Below, in pieces: positions 11,921-22,234 of a DNA stretch of 64,000 nt. The first letter of the stretch is position 1; every line of letters starts with the position of its first letter. Under the pieces are notes generated by a model. It ran no database searches and was not told the DNA's origin. It was given only the letters and a program-made list of their open reading frames with translations. A program made the position numbers and the translations under genes. The stretch comes from Neodontobutis hainanensis (Eukaryota > Chordata > Actinopteri > Gobiiformes > Odontobutidae), in the NCBI GenBank assembly GCA_024349245.1, contig JALDNG010000094.1, positions 186,001 to 250,000 on the forward strand, read 5' to 3'.

Positions 11921-12646
11921 ACCTGATTCCAAAAAAGTTGGGCTACTATACAAATTGTAAATAAAAACAGAATGCAATAATGTGGAAGTTTCAAATTTCA
12001 ATATTTTATTCAGAATACAACATAGATAACATTTCAAATGTTGAAAGTAAGGCATTTTGAAATGTAATGCCAGATATTGGTTTATTTTGGATTTCATGAG
12101 AGCTACACAATCACAATAAGTTGGGACAGGTAGCAATAAGAGGCAGGAAAAGTTAAATGTACATGTAAGGAACAGCTGGAGGACCAATTTATAATTTGGG
12201 TAAAAAGAGAGTGGCAGTGTCCCTCAGAAGTCAAGAAGGGCATTCCCCCAATGCTGCAGCAAAAAATAGTGGAGCCATATCAGAAAAGAGTTTCTCAAAG
12301 AAAAAATGCAAAGAGTTTAAAATTATCATAATCTATAGTGCATAATATCATCCAAAGATTCAGAGAATATGGAATAATCTCTGTGCATACCATCCATCCT
12401 GGATGCCCGTGATCTTCAGGCCACTGCATCACATACAGGAATGCTACTGTCATAGAAATCACAACATGGATTCAGGAATATTTCCAGGAAACAAAAAAAA
12501 CATTTTTTCTGGAGCCAAGACTCATTTAAAATGGAATGTGGAAAAGTGTAAAACTGTTCTGTGGTCAGATGAATCAACATTTTCTATTTAGAAAACTGGG
12601 ACCCAATGTCAACCTACGTTTTCATCAGTGCTCAGTTCAAAAGATG
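11921..12646 (+). mobile_element. Tc1-like DNA transposon remnant (family A, copy 1)
   Basis: Begins with a terminal repeat, GATTCCAAAAAAGTTGGG and ATACAAATTGTAAATAAAAAC, then decayed transposase coding on the plus strand from about 12240. Readable blocks are the helix-turn-helix part (SQRKNAKSLKL, then HNIIQRFREYG near 12345), the second DNA-binding part (HCITYRNATVIEITTWIQEY near 12424) and the damaged catalytic block around LFCGQMNQ near 12555 (a shifted LWSDES). It breaks off near 12646 where family B sequence starts. Related pieces lie at 47925-48000 and 54780-55172. Confidence 0.75.
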
Positions 12647-13259
12647 CAAAGAAAAACCCACAAATACCTTCAGCTGAAATACAAGATTCTCTGAAAAAAG
12701 TGGTGTGGCTATTTCAAGATGCAGACATAAGAAGGCACTTGAAGAAAAATGGGCAGTATGGTTGAGTCACCAGAAGAGAACCATTACTACACAAATGCCA
12801 CAAAGCAATCCACTCACAATACGCCAAACAGCACAGAGACATACCTCAAAACTTCAAGTCATTTGGAGGGACGAAACCAAATTTTAACTCTTTGGCCACA
12901 ACTATAAATGTTACATTTGGAGAGGATTCAACAAGGCCTATGATGAAAGGTACACCATTCCTACTGTGAAACATGGAGGTGGATCACTGATGTTTTGGGG
13001 ATGTTTGAGCTACAAAGGAACAGGAAACTTGCCATCAAAATTGATGGAAAGATAAATGCAGTGTGTTATCAGAAAATAATTAAGGAAAATTGGCACTCAT
13101 CAGCCTGGAAGCTGCGCATGGGACGTACTTAGACGTTCCAACATGACAATGATCCAAAGCACAAGGACAAGTCAACCTGTCATTGGCTACAGCAGCATAA
13201 CGTGAAGATTCTGGCCTGACCTCCGTATCATTGAGCCACTCTGGGGAGATCTCAAACAT

Positions 13260-15040
13260 TTACATTACATTTACATTACATTTAGTCATTTAGCAGACGC
13301 TTTTATCCAAAGCGACTTACAAGTGAGGAAAACAATGGAAGCAATTTCAACAACACAAGGTAACAAAAAGCATAAGTGCACAAAAAACTAGTCAGTTAAC
13401 AACCTAGCACAGTAATCAATGCCAAGGATAAGAATATTTATTTATTAATTTATTTATTTTTAGGAAAAGGAATCAATAGAAAGGAAGTAGAATTCAGATT
13501 TGTCAGTCAGGTTTTGACGGAAAAGATAGCTACAGAATCTGCTGATCTTGTAGCAGCAGGTAGATCATTCCACCAATGTGGAACAGATCCAGAGAAAGTG
13601 CGTGAGAGTGATTTTTTTTCCTTTTTGGGATGGTACCACCAGACATTGTTAATTAGCAGAGCGCAGAGATCTGGTAGGAACATAGGTCTGTATTAGTGAG
13701 TGAAAATATGAGGGGGCGGAGCCAGTGGTGGTCTTGTAGGCCAAAAGCATAGCTTTGAACTTGATGCGGGCATCAACCGGGAGCCAGTGTAACCTAATGA
13801 AGAGAGGAGTTACGTGCGCTCTCTTCGGTTCTTTAAAGACCACTCTTGCTGCTGCATTCTGGATCAGCTGCAGAGGTTTGGTTGTGGAGCCTGGACTAGG
13901 ATTTGCGTCGAGTGCTCCGATAGGAAAGGTCTAATTTTTCTGATGTTGTAGAGGATGAATCTACAGGACCTGGTGGTGCTGTAACATGACTTGTGAAGTT
14001 TAGTTGATCATCAATTACCACTCCCAGATTTCTGGCAGTGCTGGACGGTGTAATGGTTGATGAGCCTAGTTGAATGGAGAGGTTGTGGCGGGTCTTTGGG
14101 TTGGCAGGAATCACAAGCATCTGCTGTTTTGTCAAGGGTCAGCTGCAGGTGATGGTCCTTCATTCAAAGTGAGATGTCACTCAGGCACGCCGAGACACGA
14201 GCAGAGACTGTCAGATCGTCAGGTTGAAATAACAAGTGGAGTTGAGTGTCATCTGCAGCAGTGATAGGAAAAGCCATGCTTCTGAATAACAGAGCCAAGA
14301 GATGTCATGTAAATGGAAAAGAGTAGCGGTCCAAGCACCGAGCCCTGAGGCACCCCTGTATTGAGATGTTGGGACTCAGAGACCTTGTTTCTCCAGGATA
14401 CTCTGAATGACCTACCCGAGAGGTAAGACTTGAACCATTGCAATGCCATTCCAGAGACACCCATCGCCCTGAGAGAAGACAAGAGAATGTGATGGTTAAC
14501 GGTGTCAAAGGCAGCAGACAGATCCAGTAAGATGAGTACAGATGACTTCAATGTTGCCTTTGCCAGTCTCAGGGCTTCGATGACTGAGAGCTGGTTAAAC
14601 ACAACTCGCTCCAGAGCTTTGGCAGTAAAGGGAAGGAGTGAAACCGGTCTGTAGTTTTCTAACAGTGAAGGGTTGAGAGTGGGTTTCTTTAGTAGTGGTG
14701 TGATGCGGGCCTCTTTGAAAACTGTGGGGAATGACCCAGTGGAGAGAGATGAGTTGATGATGTGTTTTAGAGCAGGCACGACAGATGGAGAGATGCGTGA
14801 AGGAGATGTGTGGGGATGGGATCCAGCGGGCAGGTGGTAGGGTGGTTAGAACTAATGACCTTGGAAACGTCCGCTTCAGTTAGAGGAGAAAAAGAAGGGA
14901 GAAAACACGTATCAGGGGTGTGAAAGAGTTCAACAGGTGCTGGCGCAGAAAACTGACTGCTGATGGCAGTTGTTTTCTTTACAAAGAAAGACGCAAAATC
15001 ATCAGCTGTTAAATCTGATGAAGGAGGGGGAGCAGGGGGA
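13260..15040 (-). mobile_element. L2-type LINE, 5'-truncated, inserted in Tc1
   Basis: Its 3' end (low coordinates) is the hallmark fish L2 tail: antisense of GTCGCTTTGGATAAAAGCG followed by ATGTAA repeats. It is flanked by CAAACAT at 13253-13259 and 15041-15047, a 7-base target duplication whose sequence fits the interrupted Tc1 gene. On the minus strand it codes from the linker (CPPAPPPSSDLTADDFASFF) through RT (LENYRPVSLLPFTAKALERV, LLDLSAAFDTVNH, GVPQGSVLGPLLF) to the 3' end (WLPVDARIKFKAMLLAYKT). The segment between FNQ and LSVIEAL is deleted compared with the second copy at 51975, and the YADD box is not intact. It has no endonuclease, so it was truncated on insertion. Confidence 0.85.
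14249..15040 (-). pseudogene. L2 reverse transcriptase, internally deleted
   Basis: The 176-residue frame 14779-14249 holds RT palm/finger motifs (LSAAFDTVNHHILL, TGVPQGSVLGPLLF). The frame 15147-14767 supplies the upstream linker but begins in the flanking Tc1, so its first 35 or so residues are chimeric. RT would copy L2 RNA at a nicked target; this copy lacks about 20 residues around the usual QSGFKSGHSTE block and the catalytic YADD. Confidence 0.75.
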
Positions 15041-15205
15041 CAAACATGCAGTTCATGCAATACAGCCCAAGAATTTACAGGAACTGGAGGCTTTTTGCCA
15101 AAATGGGCAGCTTTACCATCTGAGAAAATAAAGTACTTCATCCACAACTACCACAAAAGACTGCTGTCAGTGATGTCAATGATGTTAAAGGTGGCAGTAC
15201 ACTTG

Positions 15206-16044
15206 CACCAGAATGTGCTAAATTATATGAAGATGTGTATGAAGACAATTTACAATTGTTAATTGGTTTCACTGTTTTTTACTGCCTTTTATTTAATCTA
15301 CATGTATGTAAAAGTGTTAAGACGAGTTACTGGTAAATGTAAATAAATCCGCATCAAATGTTCTTTTCCTTCTGTAGAAAAACATGGCTCCATCATAGTC
15401 ACTCCCCTAAATAAATCCTAAATTTACCACTGCTTGTCACGCGCACAGAATTCTTAGTAAGAAATTTACAAATACCTATGCTACAGTAATGGCCCCATAT
15501 ACTGACAATGCATTTAATTGTGATGACTGAGTTGTGTTGTAAAGGAACGATTTGTAAGATTTTGCAAATCCTTAGATATAAAGATACTTATAAAAGGTCA
15601 TGCCAAGTACCCAAATATGTCTTATTAAAGAGATATACATTTTTTACGGTCCATAAAAGTCATTTTGCCTCTAAATGTCATTATATATCACTACAAAAGG
15701 GGTCCTCCCCCCGGAGCCAATCTGATACACCCCTACAGTGATGGAGAGTGATAATGTAAACCTTAGCAGTGAGCAGACACCGTTATAAAGGATGAATGAA
15801 AAAAGTCAGGGCAAAACGGAAGTCAGCGCTGGACCTGCGGTTTTCTCTGGAGAAAACCTTAGAATGGAGAAAAGACTCCTTAGGCTTTTATCTCATAGGT
15901 AAGTGCTGCAGGGTCTAGTTTATGAACATGTGGGAGTTTTGTGTCGTGGTGCTGTTTTGAGCTGTAGACTATTTGCTAAACGCGGTGAGCAGGTCATATC
16001 TGTCGAGGTCAATAACACGGGAGTCTACACAGTTATGTTCATAC
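15206..16044. other. No recognisable feature
   Basis: AT-rich sequence. A short block near 15535-15570 (GTAAAGGAACGATTTGTAAG) looks repeat-like but could not be assigned. Confidence 0.4.
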
Positions 16045-16200
16045 TGTCATTGTGTCCTTGGATATGACACTTAACCCATCTCCAGTGGTGTTCCAGCTGT
16101 AACACTGGTGTATAAATGTGTGTGTAAATGGAAGCTTAATGCAGAGCGTGTAAAGAGTGTCTAGTAGGTGGAAAAGAGCTACATAAAATCAATGTTAATT
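16045..16200 (+). repeat. SINE body fragment
   Basis: Contains TGTGTCCTTGGATATGACAC and GTGTATAAATGTGTGTGTAA, the worn body of the same SINE family seen complete (inverted) at 48355-48714 and as pieces at 40290 and 46050. Confidence 0.55.
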
Positions 16201-16313
16201 TCCATGTGGTATATCTATGGCTGAAACTGGGCTCAGATATTGTGTAATACAAGTGTTGTAGGCTGTGAGTTTAGACACAACGTAATAGCGCACTACTGTA
16301 ATACTTTGCATAT

Positions 16314-16611
16314 GGCGGCACAGTGGTAAAGTGGTTAGCACGCCTGCCTCACAGCAAGAAGGTCCTGGGTTTGAATCCCATCCAGGACAGGGCCTTTCTG
16401 TGTGGAGTTTGCATGTTCTCCCTGTGTCTGCGTAGGTTTCCTCCGGGTACTCCGGTTTCCCCTACCACCAAAGACATGTACAACAGTCCCCACCAAACAC
16501 ACATGGGGCCAGGACTCCCCTGCAAAAGAGATTTGTAATCTCAGTGGGACTTTCCTGGTTAAATAGAGGTTAAATAAAATAAAGTAAAATAAAATAAAAT
16601 AAAATAAAAAA
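16314..16611 (+). repeat. tRNA-headed SINE with ATAAA tail
   Basis: Head GTGGTTAGCACGCCTGCC and GGGTTTGAATCCC give A- and B-box-like sequences. Body CTCCGGGTACTCCGGTTTCC is shared with 3327-3625. It ends in a run of AAAAT units (16573-16610), as expected for a SINE copied by LINE machinery. Confidence 0.8.
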
Positions 16612-16965
16612 TAGAGTAAGGCCTGGCTGTACTGCAGGTGTTGTGTCCCGTGTCCAACGGGACTGCCTATTCTTTTTACGCGTGGCTGTTTTTAAACCAG
16701 TGTACTACGGCACTGGTGTGCCACAGAAAATTTTTCAATTTTACTAAATTGGTCCAAAATTCATTAGTTACTTAAAATACAGTGCTCTAAAACCAATGCA
16801 GTGACTGACTGACCAAGTACGGGAAATACCACCTACTCCATGTCAGTAGGGGCAGTAGGTACTGCAATAAATTGTCTTGTTGATCTTGTCAATACAGTTA
16901 ATGAAGAACACTGCAGGTAGTGACAGCAATGGATAAATATTTGAAAAGAAAAAGTTAAACTCCAG
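16612..16965. other. No recognisable feature
   Basis: Unique-looking sequence up to the LTR element; TCCAG at 16961-16965 is the left target duplication. Confidence 0.5.
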
Positions 16966-17533
16966 TGTCAGATCCACTCCGTCTCCCTCAGGGATCCGCT
17001 CCACTTTCCTTCTCCTTCCTTCATCTCATCACTGCCACCTGTCCCAAGCACCTGCAATCTATTACCATCAGTGAGGTATTTAAACCGCTCCTTTCCACCT
17101 CTTCCCTGCCAGATCGTTCAGCAGAATTTGTGTGAATGTTTCCAGCCCTCGCTCCAGCCCTCGCTCCAGCCCTCAGGTTTGGACTCCAGCTAGCAGCCCA
17201 GTTCCTCGGCTTGGTCTCCAGTCACCGGCTCGGCACCAGGCTTCAGCGCAGCTCTACGACTCACTCCAACGCTCAGCCCAGCATCTCGGCTTGGTCTCCA
17301 ATCACCGGCTCGGCTCCAGGCTTCGGCGCAGCTCTACGGCTCACTCCAACTCTCAGCCCAGCTTCCCGGCTTGGTTCCAGTTCACAACTTCACTTCAGCC
17401 ATCAGCGCAGTTCCTCCGCACGGACTACAGTCTCAGATCTCCTATCCAGCTTCCTGTCACTATCTGTACTTAAATAAAGAATCACTTACCTTCACTGTCT
17501 TGTGCGCATTTGAGTCCTCAGTCCCACATTACA
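16966..17533 (+). repeat. 5' LTR of the gypsy element
   Basis: 568 bases, TGTCAGATCC...CCACATTACA. It includes AATAAA near 17473 and a GGTATTTAAACC block near 17074-17085 that could act as a TATA region. An internal tandem repeat of about 80 bases occurs twice (17207-17288 and 17289-17368), each starting CGGCTTGGTCTCCA. The primer-binding region should begin right after the LTR (GAACGATCTGGCC), but I cannot name the primer tRNA. Confidence 0.9.
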
Positions 17534-17549
17534 GAACGATCTGGCCAAG

Positions 17550-18559
17550 ATGGACTCAGCCAAAGCAGAGAAAGTAATAAATCAATTTACCATTATTGAA
17601 GAAACTCTTCAAAATCATGCAGCCCAAATGAACACAATTTCCGCCGGGTTCCAGCGGATTGTGTCTCACAGGAAGACGCCTTCCAGGCCATGTCAAATCA
17701 GATCCATCTCCTGACTTCTCAGCTAGCCAATATTCCAAAGACCACAGAGAGTCTGGTCTCCGTTCCACCTTTAGATCCTGTTTCCCCGGTGGTTCAACCG
17801 ATCCCGGTCCAGGAGCCTCGGGTCGGGACTCCAGAACGTTACTCCGGAGAGGCAGGTGGTTGTAATCCCTTTTTGGTAAACTGTTCAAGCCTGTTTGCTC
17901 TGCAACCCCACACCTTCGCCACAGAGAGAGCCAAGGTGGCCTTTGTCATTAACCACCTGACGGGGCGCGCACGTCTCTGGGGAACAGCAGAGTGGGAGAG
18001 AGATACCCCGGCCTGCTCTAGTTTCCAGTCCTTATCAACTGAACTCCGTAAGGTGTTTGACGCGGAGGATCAGGAGGGTGCGGTGGCTAGGGGCCTTTTT
18101 CAACTAAAACAGGGATCCCGTTCAGTGGCGGATTATTCCATTGAGTTTCGGACGCTTGCTCGGCAGAGTGGATTTAACGCTCCTGCACAGCACCAGGCTT
18201 TCCTTCTCGGGTTGGCCGAGCACATGAAAGATGACCTCGCCACTCGGGAGCTTCCAGTAGACCTGGATGATTTAATCCGTATGTCAATCCGAGTTGATCA
18301 GCGAGTTCGAGCTCGTCGGAGGGAGGGGGCTACCCGGAGTCCTCGTTGCCTTCCTCTAGATGCCCAGCGACCACAGTTCTCTGTATCCACAACAGATTCC
18401 AGTGCCACCACAGATTCCAGCGAACCCATGCAAATTGGCCGCTCTCATCTCACTCCTGAGGAGAAGCTACGGAGGCGAAGGAGTCACCTTTGTATGTATT
18501 GTGGGGGTTCGGGACATGTGGCATTGGCCTGCTCATTAAAAGGACAGGCTCAGCAGTAG
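17550..18559 (+). pseudogene. gypsy gag (one frameshift)
   Basis: Structural protein that packages element RNA. It starts at ATG 17550, 16 bases after the LTR, reading MDSAKAEKVINQF with a helical N-terminus. About 17665 the frame shifts, and the rest runs in the 17690 frame for 289 residues. That frame has the gag core (TGRARLWGTAEWERDTPACS, then FDAEDQEGAVARGLFQLKQG near residue 120) and a C-terminal zinc knuckle CMYCGGSGHVALAC (CX2CX4HX4C) that binds RNA. Confidence 0.85.
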
Positions 18560-18905
18560 ATGCAGGAGTACTGTTGAGTCTTACAGAGGGAGTCTCCTCC
18601 ATCAATCGCCCACTTGTCCATGTCCAGCTGCTGCTTCCTGGGGGGCCACAAACATTAACTACATTCATTGACTCTGGGGCAGACGGCAGTTTTATGGACG
18701 AGACTTTGGCTCTTCAGTTGGGGTTGTCACGAGTTCCCCTACCCAAACCCAGTCCCGTGGCCCTACTGATCTCTGGGAACCATCAGGAGACCCTTGAATT
18801 TTTCCTAATTCATTCTTCAGAGATTCCATTGATTTTGGGTTATCCCTGGTTGCGACGCCATAATCCTCACATTGATTGGGACACTGGGGCAATACTGGGG
18901 TGGAG
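18490..18905 (+). pseudogene. gypsy aspartic protease
   Basis: In a different frame from gag, overlapping its end, as expected for a Gag-Pol arrangement. The active-site motif FIDSGADGSFM (DSGA type) lies at about 18664-18696, and ILGYPWLRRHNPHIDW near 18835 marks the end of the domain. The frame then shifts near 18905, after which the RT leader (YQDYKEVFNKAKATTLPPHR, 19010-19065) reads in another frame and meets a stop near 19110. Confidence 0.85.
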
Positions 18906-19112
18906 TCGTTCTTGTCACTCTGTCTTCAGTCAGCAGGAGTACCCAACCCGCTACCTGGTACACCTGTATCCTCTCTGCCGGCCAACGTTCCCAGGGAGTA
19001 CCAGGATTATAAGGAGGTCTTTAATAAGGCCAAAGCCACAACCTTACCTCCGCATCGGCCATATGACTGTGCTATTGACTTGCTTCCTGGCACCTCACCT
19101 CCTAAAGGCTGA

Positions 19113-20462
19113 TTATATTCCTTATCCGCTCCTGAAAGAGAGGCCATGGACCTTTACATTAAAGATGCGTTGGCAGCTGGACTAATCAGGCCGTCTTCAT
19201 CACCAACGGGGGCAGGGTTTTTCTTTGTGGGGAAGAAAGACAAGACTCTCCGACCTTGCAGTGATTACCGTGGACTTAACAAGATCACCGTAAAGAACAG
19301 GTATCTGCTTCCTCTTTTGACCTCCGCTTTTGAACTCCTGGAGGGGGCAACAGTGTTTTCCAAATTGGATCTTCGCAACGCATACCACCTGGTTCGCATC
19401 CGAGAGGGGGACGAATGGAAGACAGCATTTAACACCTCGTCAGGCCATTATGAATATCTGGTGATGCCTTTTGGACTGACTAATGCTCCCGCCGTTTTCC
19501 AGAACCTGGTTAATGATGTGTTGCGGGACATGCTCGACCGGTTCGTGTTTGTCTACCTGGATAATATCCTCATCTTTTCCAAGAATCACAAGGAACACGT
19601 ACATCATGTCCAGTCAGTTCTTCAACGCCTGCTGGAGAATTCGCTTTTTGCCAAGGCTGAGAAATGCGAGTTTCACGTACCCAGTGTCTCTTTCCTGGGT
19701 TACATTGTTGCCCAGGGAGAAATTCAGATGGACCCTTCCAAGGTGTCGGCAGTATTGGATTGGCCATCTCCGTGCAGTCGAAAGCAACTGCAGCGCTTTT
19801 TGGGATTTGCCAACTTCTATAGACGTTTCATCCGTGGCTATAGTACCTTGGCGGCTCCTCTAACAGCACTTACCTCATCTAAGGTTCCGTTCCTCTGGTC
19901 CAGTGAAGCTGAGTCAGCATTCCGTGACTTGAAGCTTCGTTTTTCTTCAGCTCCAGTGCTTATCATCCCAAACTCTGGTAGTCAGTTTGTCGTAGAGGTG
20001 GATGCTTCCGACATGGGAATAGGCGCAGTTCTGTCCCAACGTTATCCTTCAGACCAGAAATTACACCCGTGTGCCTATTTTTCTCGTGGCCTGTCTCCCG
20101 CTGAACAGAACTACGACATAGGTAATAGGGAGTTGCTGGCGGTTAAGCTAGCCTTGGAGGAGTGGCGGCACTGGCTGGAGGGAGCCGAACAACCTTTTCT
20201 TGTGTGGACTGACCTCAAGAATTTGGAGTATATCCGGTCAGCCAAACGCTTGACATCGCGTCAAGCCCGTTGGTCGTTGTTCTTTACTCGATTTAATTTT
20301 GTTTTATCATTCCGACCAGGGTCCCGAAATCAGAAACCTGATGCACTTTCTCGGCAATTCCAGAAGGAGGAGACATCTTCTGAGGTGACCTCCATCTTAT
20401 CTCCATCCCAGCTGGTGCAGGCGTCACCTGGCCCATTGAAGAGCGCGTCAAAGCAGCCTTGA
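19113..20462 (+). pseudogene. gypsy reverse transcriptase and RNase H (YLDN)
   Basis: Copies element RNA to DNA and degrades the RNA. The 438-residue frame has KKDKTLRPCSDYRGLN, FSKLDLRNAYHLVRI with the first catalytic aspartate, MPFGLTNAPAVFQNL, then FVYLDNILIFS. The usual YLDD has become YLDN (codon 19563-19565), removing a metal-binding aspartate, which should abolish polymerisation. The connection (LGFANFYRRFIRGYS) and RNase H (VEVDASDMGIGAVLSQ, NYDIGNRELLAV) follow. RNase H has LVWTDLKNLEYI where TDHKNLEYI is usual. The frame ends at 20462; a frameshift near 20400 leads toward integrase. Confidence 0.9.
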
Positions 20463-21704
20463 ACACCATCACGGTCCCCAGTTCCTGTCTAGAGGGGAGA
20501 CTATTTGTTCCTGCGGGGTTGCGGTCAGAGGTTCTTCAGTGGGTTCACTCGAGGAGGAAGAGGATGTTCGGGCATTTGTCACGGCATGTCCGGTCTGTAG
20601 CCAGCAGAAGCCATCTCATCATGCTCCATCTGGGCTTCTTCGGCCACTTCCGGTTCCCAGAAGACCTTGGTCTCACATGTCTCTGGATTTTGTTACCGGT
20701 CTACCAGAGTCAAATGGCAACACGGTGATCCTTTCCATCATTGACCGTTTTTTGAAGATGGCTCACCTCATAGCCCTGCCTAAGTTGCCTTCAGCAAGGG
20801 AAACGGCAGAGCTTGTTCTCCAGAATGTCTTCCGGATCCATGGACTACCAATGGACATTGTGTCGGACCGGGGACCCCAGTTTACGTCCACAGTTTGGCG
20901 GGAGTTTTGTTCTCTTTTAGGGGCTACTGTCAGCTTGTCCTCTGGATTTCACCCGCAGTCCAATGGCCAGACCGAACGGTTGAACCATCCTCCTGGTCCT
21001 CTCAGCTGTTGTGGGTGGAGTATGCTCACAACTCCTTGACGAGTTCAGCTACTGGAATGTCCCCTTTCCAGTGTGTCTACGGGTTCCAACCACCACTATT
21101 CCCTGCCCAGGAGAGGGAGGCTAATGTCCCATCTGTCCAAGCCCTCATCCGCCGTTGCAGAGGGACATGGAACAGGGCTCGTGCTGCTCTCCTACGAGCT
21201 TCCACCCAGTATTCGACAGCGGCAAATCGTCACCGCAAGCAGAGTCCCCAGTACAAGGTAGGGAATCAGGTCTGGCTCTCCACCAGAGACATTCCTCTCA
21301 GAGTGGAGTCTAAGAAATTGGCTCCACGATTCATTGGTCCCTTCACTATAGTGAAGATCATCAACCCGGTGGCGGTAAGGTTGAAGCTTCCTCGGTCTAT
21401 GCGGATTCACCCAACCTTTCATGTTTCCAGGATCAAGCCCTTTCAGGAGAGTCCTCTGGTTCCCGCCACCAGGCCCCCGCCTCCCACCCAGCTCGTCGGA
21501 GGTGCTCCATCATATTCGGTGCGACGGCTCCTTAGATCTAGACGCCGTGGTCGAGGTATTCAGTACCTGGTGGACTGGGAGGGGTATGGTCCAGAAGAAC
21601 GTTCTTGGGTTCCTGCCCGCCACATTCTGGATCCACAGTTAATTAGGGACTTCCAGGCTTCACACGCGGGACAGTCAGTTGGAACGTCCGGTGCCGTTCC
21701 TTGA
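20463..21704 (+). pseudogene. gypsy integrase with chromodomain, broken
   Basis: Inserts element DNA into chromosomes. The zinc-binding N-terminus keeps only AFVTACPVCSQQK; the paired histidines are lost in a deletion between VLQWVHS (near 20540) and EEDVRAFV. The catalytic core shows all three acidic residues: LDFVTGLPES, VSDRGPQFTSTVW and HPQSNGQTERLN. A frameshift near 20990 moves the rest into another frame (LLWVEYAHNSLTSSATGMSP, then RFIGPFTIVKIINPVAVRLK). The C-terminus, IQYLVDWEGYGPEERSWVPA (about 21560-21619), is a chromodomain, which in this clade directs insertion to marked chromatin. It ends at a TGA at 21702-21704. Confidence 0.9.
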
Positions 21705-21716
21705 GGAGGGGGGTTC

Positions 21717-22234
21717 TGTCAGATCCACTCCGTCTCCCTCAGGGATCCGCTCCACTTTCCTTCCTCTCATCACTGCCACCTGTCCCAAGCACCTGCAATC
21801 TATTACCATCAGTGAGGTATTTAAACCGCTCCTTTCCACCTCTTCCCTGCCAGATCGTTCAGCAGACTTTGTGTGAATGTTTCCAGCGTTTGTTACAGCT
21901 CTTATTCCAGCCCTCGCTCCAGCCCTCGCTCCAGGTCTCAGGTTTGGACTCCAGCTAGCAGCCCAGTTCCTCGGCTTGTCTCCAGTCACTGGCTCGGCAC
22001 CAGGCTTCGGCGCAGCTCTACGACTCACTCCAACTCTCAGCCCAGCTTCCCGGCTTGGTCTTCCGTCACCGGCTCGGCACCAGGTCTCGGTTTAGCTCCA
22101 CGGTTCAACTCCAACTCTCGGTCCAGCTCCTCGGCTTGGTTTCCTGTCAGCTTCCTGTCACTATCTGTACTTAAATAAAGAATCACTTACCTTCACTGTC
22201 TTGTGTGCATTTGAGTCCTCAGTCCCACATTACA
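21717..22234 (+). repeat. 3' LTR of the gypsy element
   Basis: 518 bases with the same ends as the 5' LTR, preceded by a purine run GAGGAGGGGGG (21703-21713), the polypurine tract that primes plus-strand DNA. It contains two degenerate copies of the CGGCTTG 80-base unit. It is shorter than the 5' LTR mainly in the CTTCCTTC region and around the first unit. Confidence 0.9.

Larger units (their letters stand above)
12647..15205 (+). mobile_element. Tc1-like DNA transposon remnant (family B, copy 2), split by an L2 LINE
   Basis: Transposase coding starts abruptly inside the DNA-binding domain (DAKKNPQI-like) and continues through VIWRDETKF, the first catalytic aspartate region near 12865, then TIPTVKHGGGSLMFWGC near 12950, and an FQHDNDPKHK-like block near 13140. 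It is interrupted at 13259 by the L2 element and resumes at 15041 through the C-terminal part (FTGTGGFLPKWAALPSEKIK) to about 15205. Both ends lack the terminal repeats. Many stops; not functional. The 15041-15205 part is the reverse complement of 597-760. Confidence 0.8.
16966..22234 (+). mobile_element. Ty3/gypsy LTR retrotransposon with chromodomain integrase
   Basis: A 5.27 kb copy with two LTRs (16966-17533 and 21717-22234), each TGTCAG...TTACA, and TCCAG duplicated on both sides (16961-16965, 22235-22239). Internal order is gag with a zinc knuckle, protease, reverse transcriptase, RNase H, integrase and C-terminal chromodomain, the layout of chromoviruses such as fish sushi-type elements. 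No envelope gene is seen. It is disabled by frameshifts in gag, between protease and RT, before integrase and inside integrase, by a deletion in the integrase zinc region, and by a changed RT catalytic residue. The LTRs differ by point changes and 50 bases in length, so the insertion is not recent. Confidence 0.93.

Noticed and set aside
16314..16390. A true tRNA gene
   Set aside because: A and B boxes fit a SINE head; the stem pairing is not that of an intact tRNA and the SINE body and tail follow directly.
17132..17477. Two overlapping 113-residue frames in the 5' LTR
   Set aside because: They come from the 80-base tandem repeats of the LTR and lie in non-coding LTR sequence.
16966..22234. 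Endogenous retrovirus
   Set aside because: No envelope gene, 5-base TSD, and a chromodomain integrase point to a Ty3/gypsy retrotransposon.
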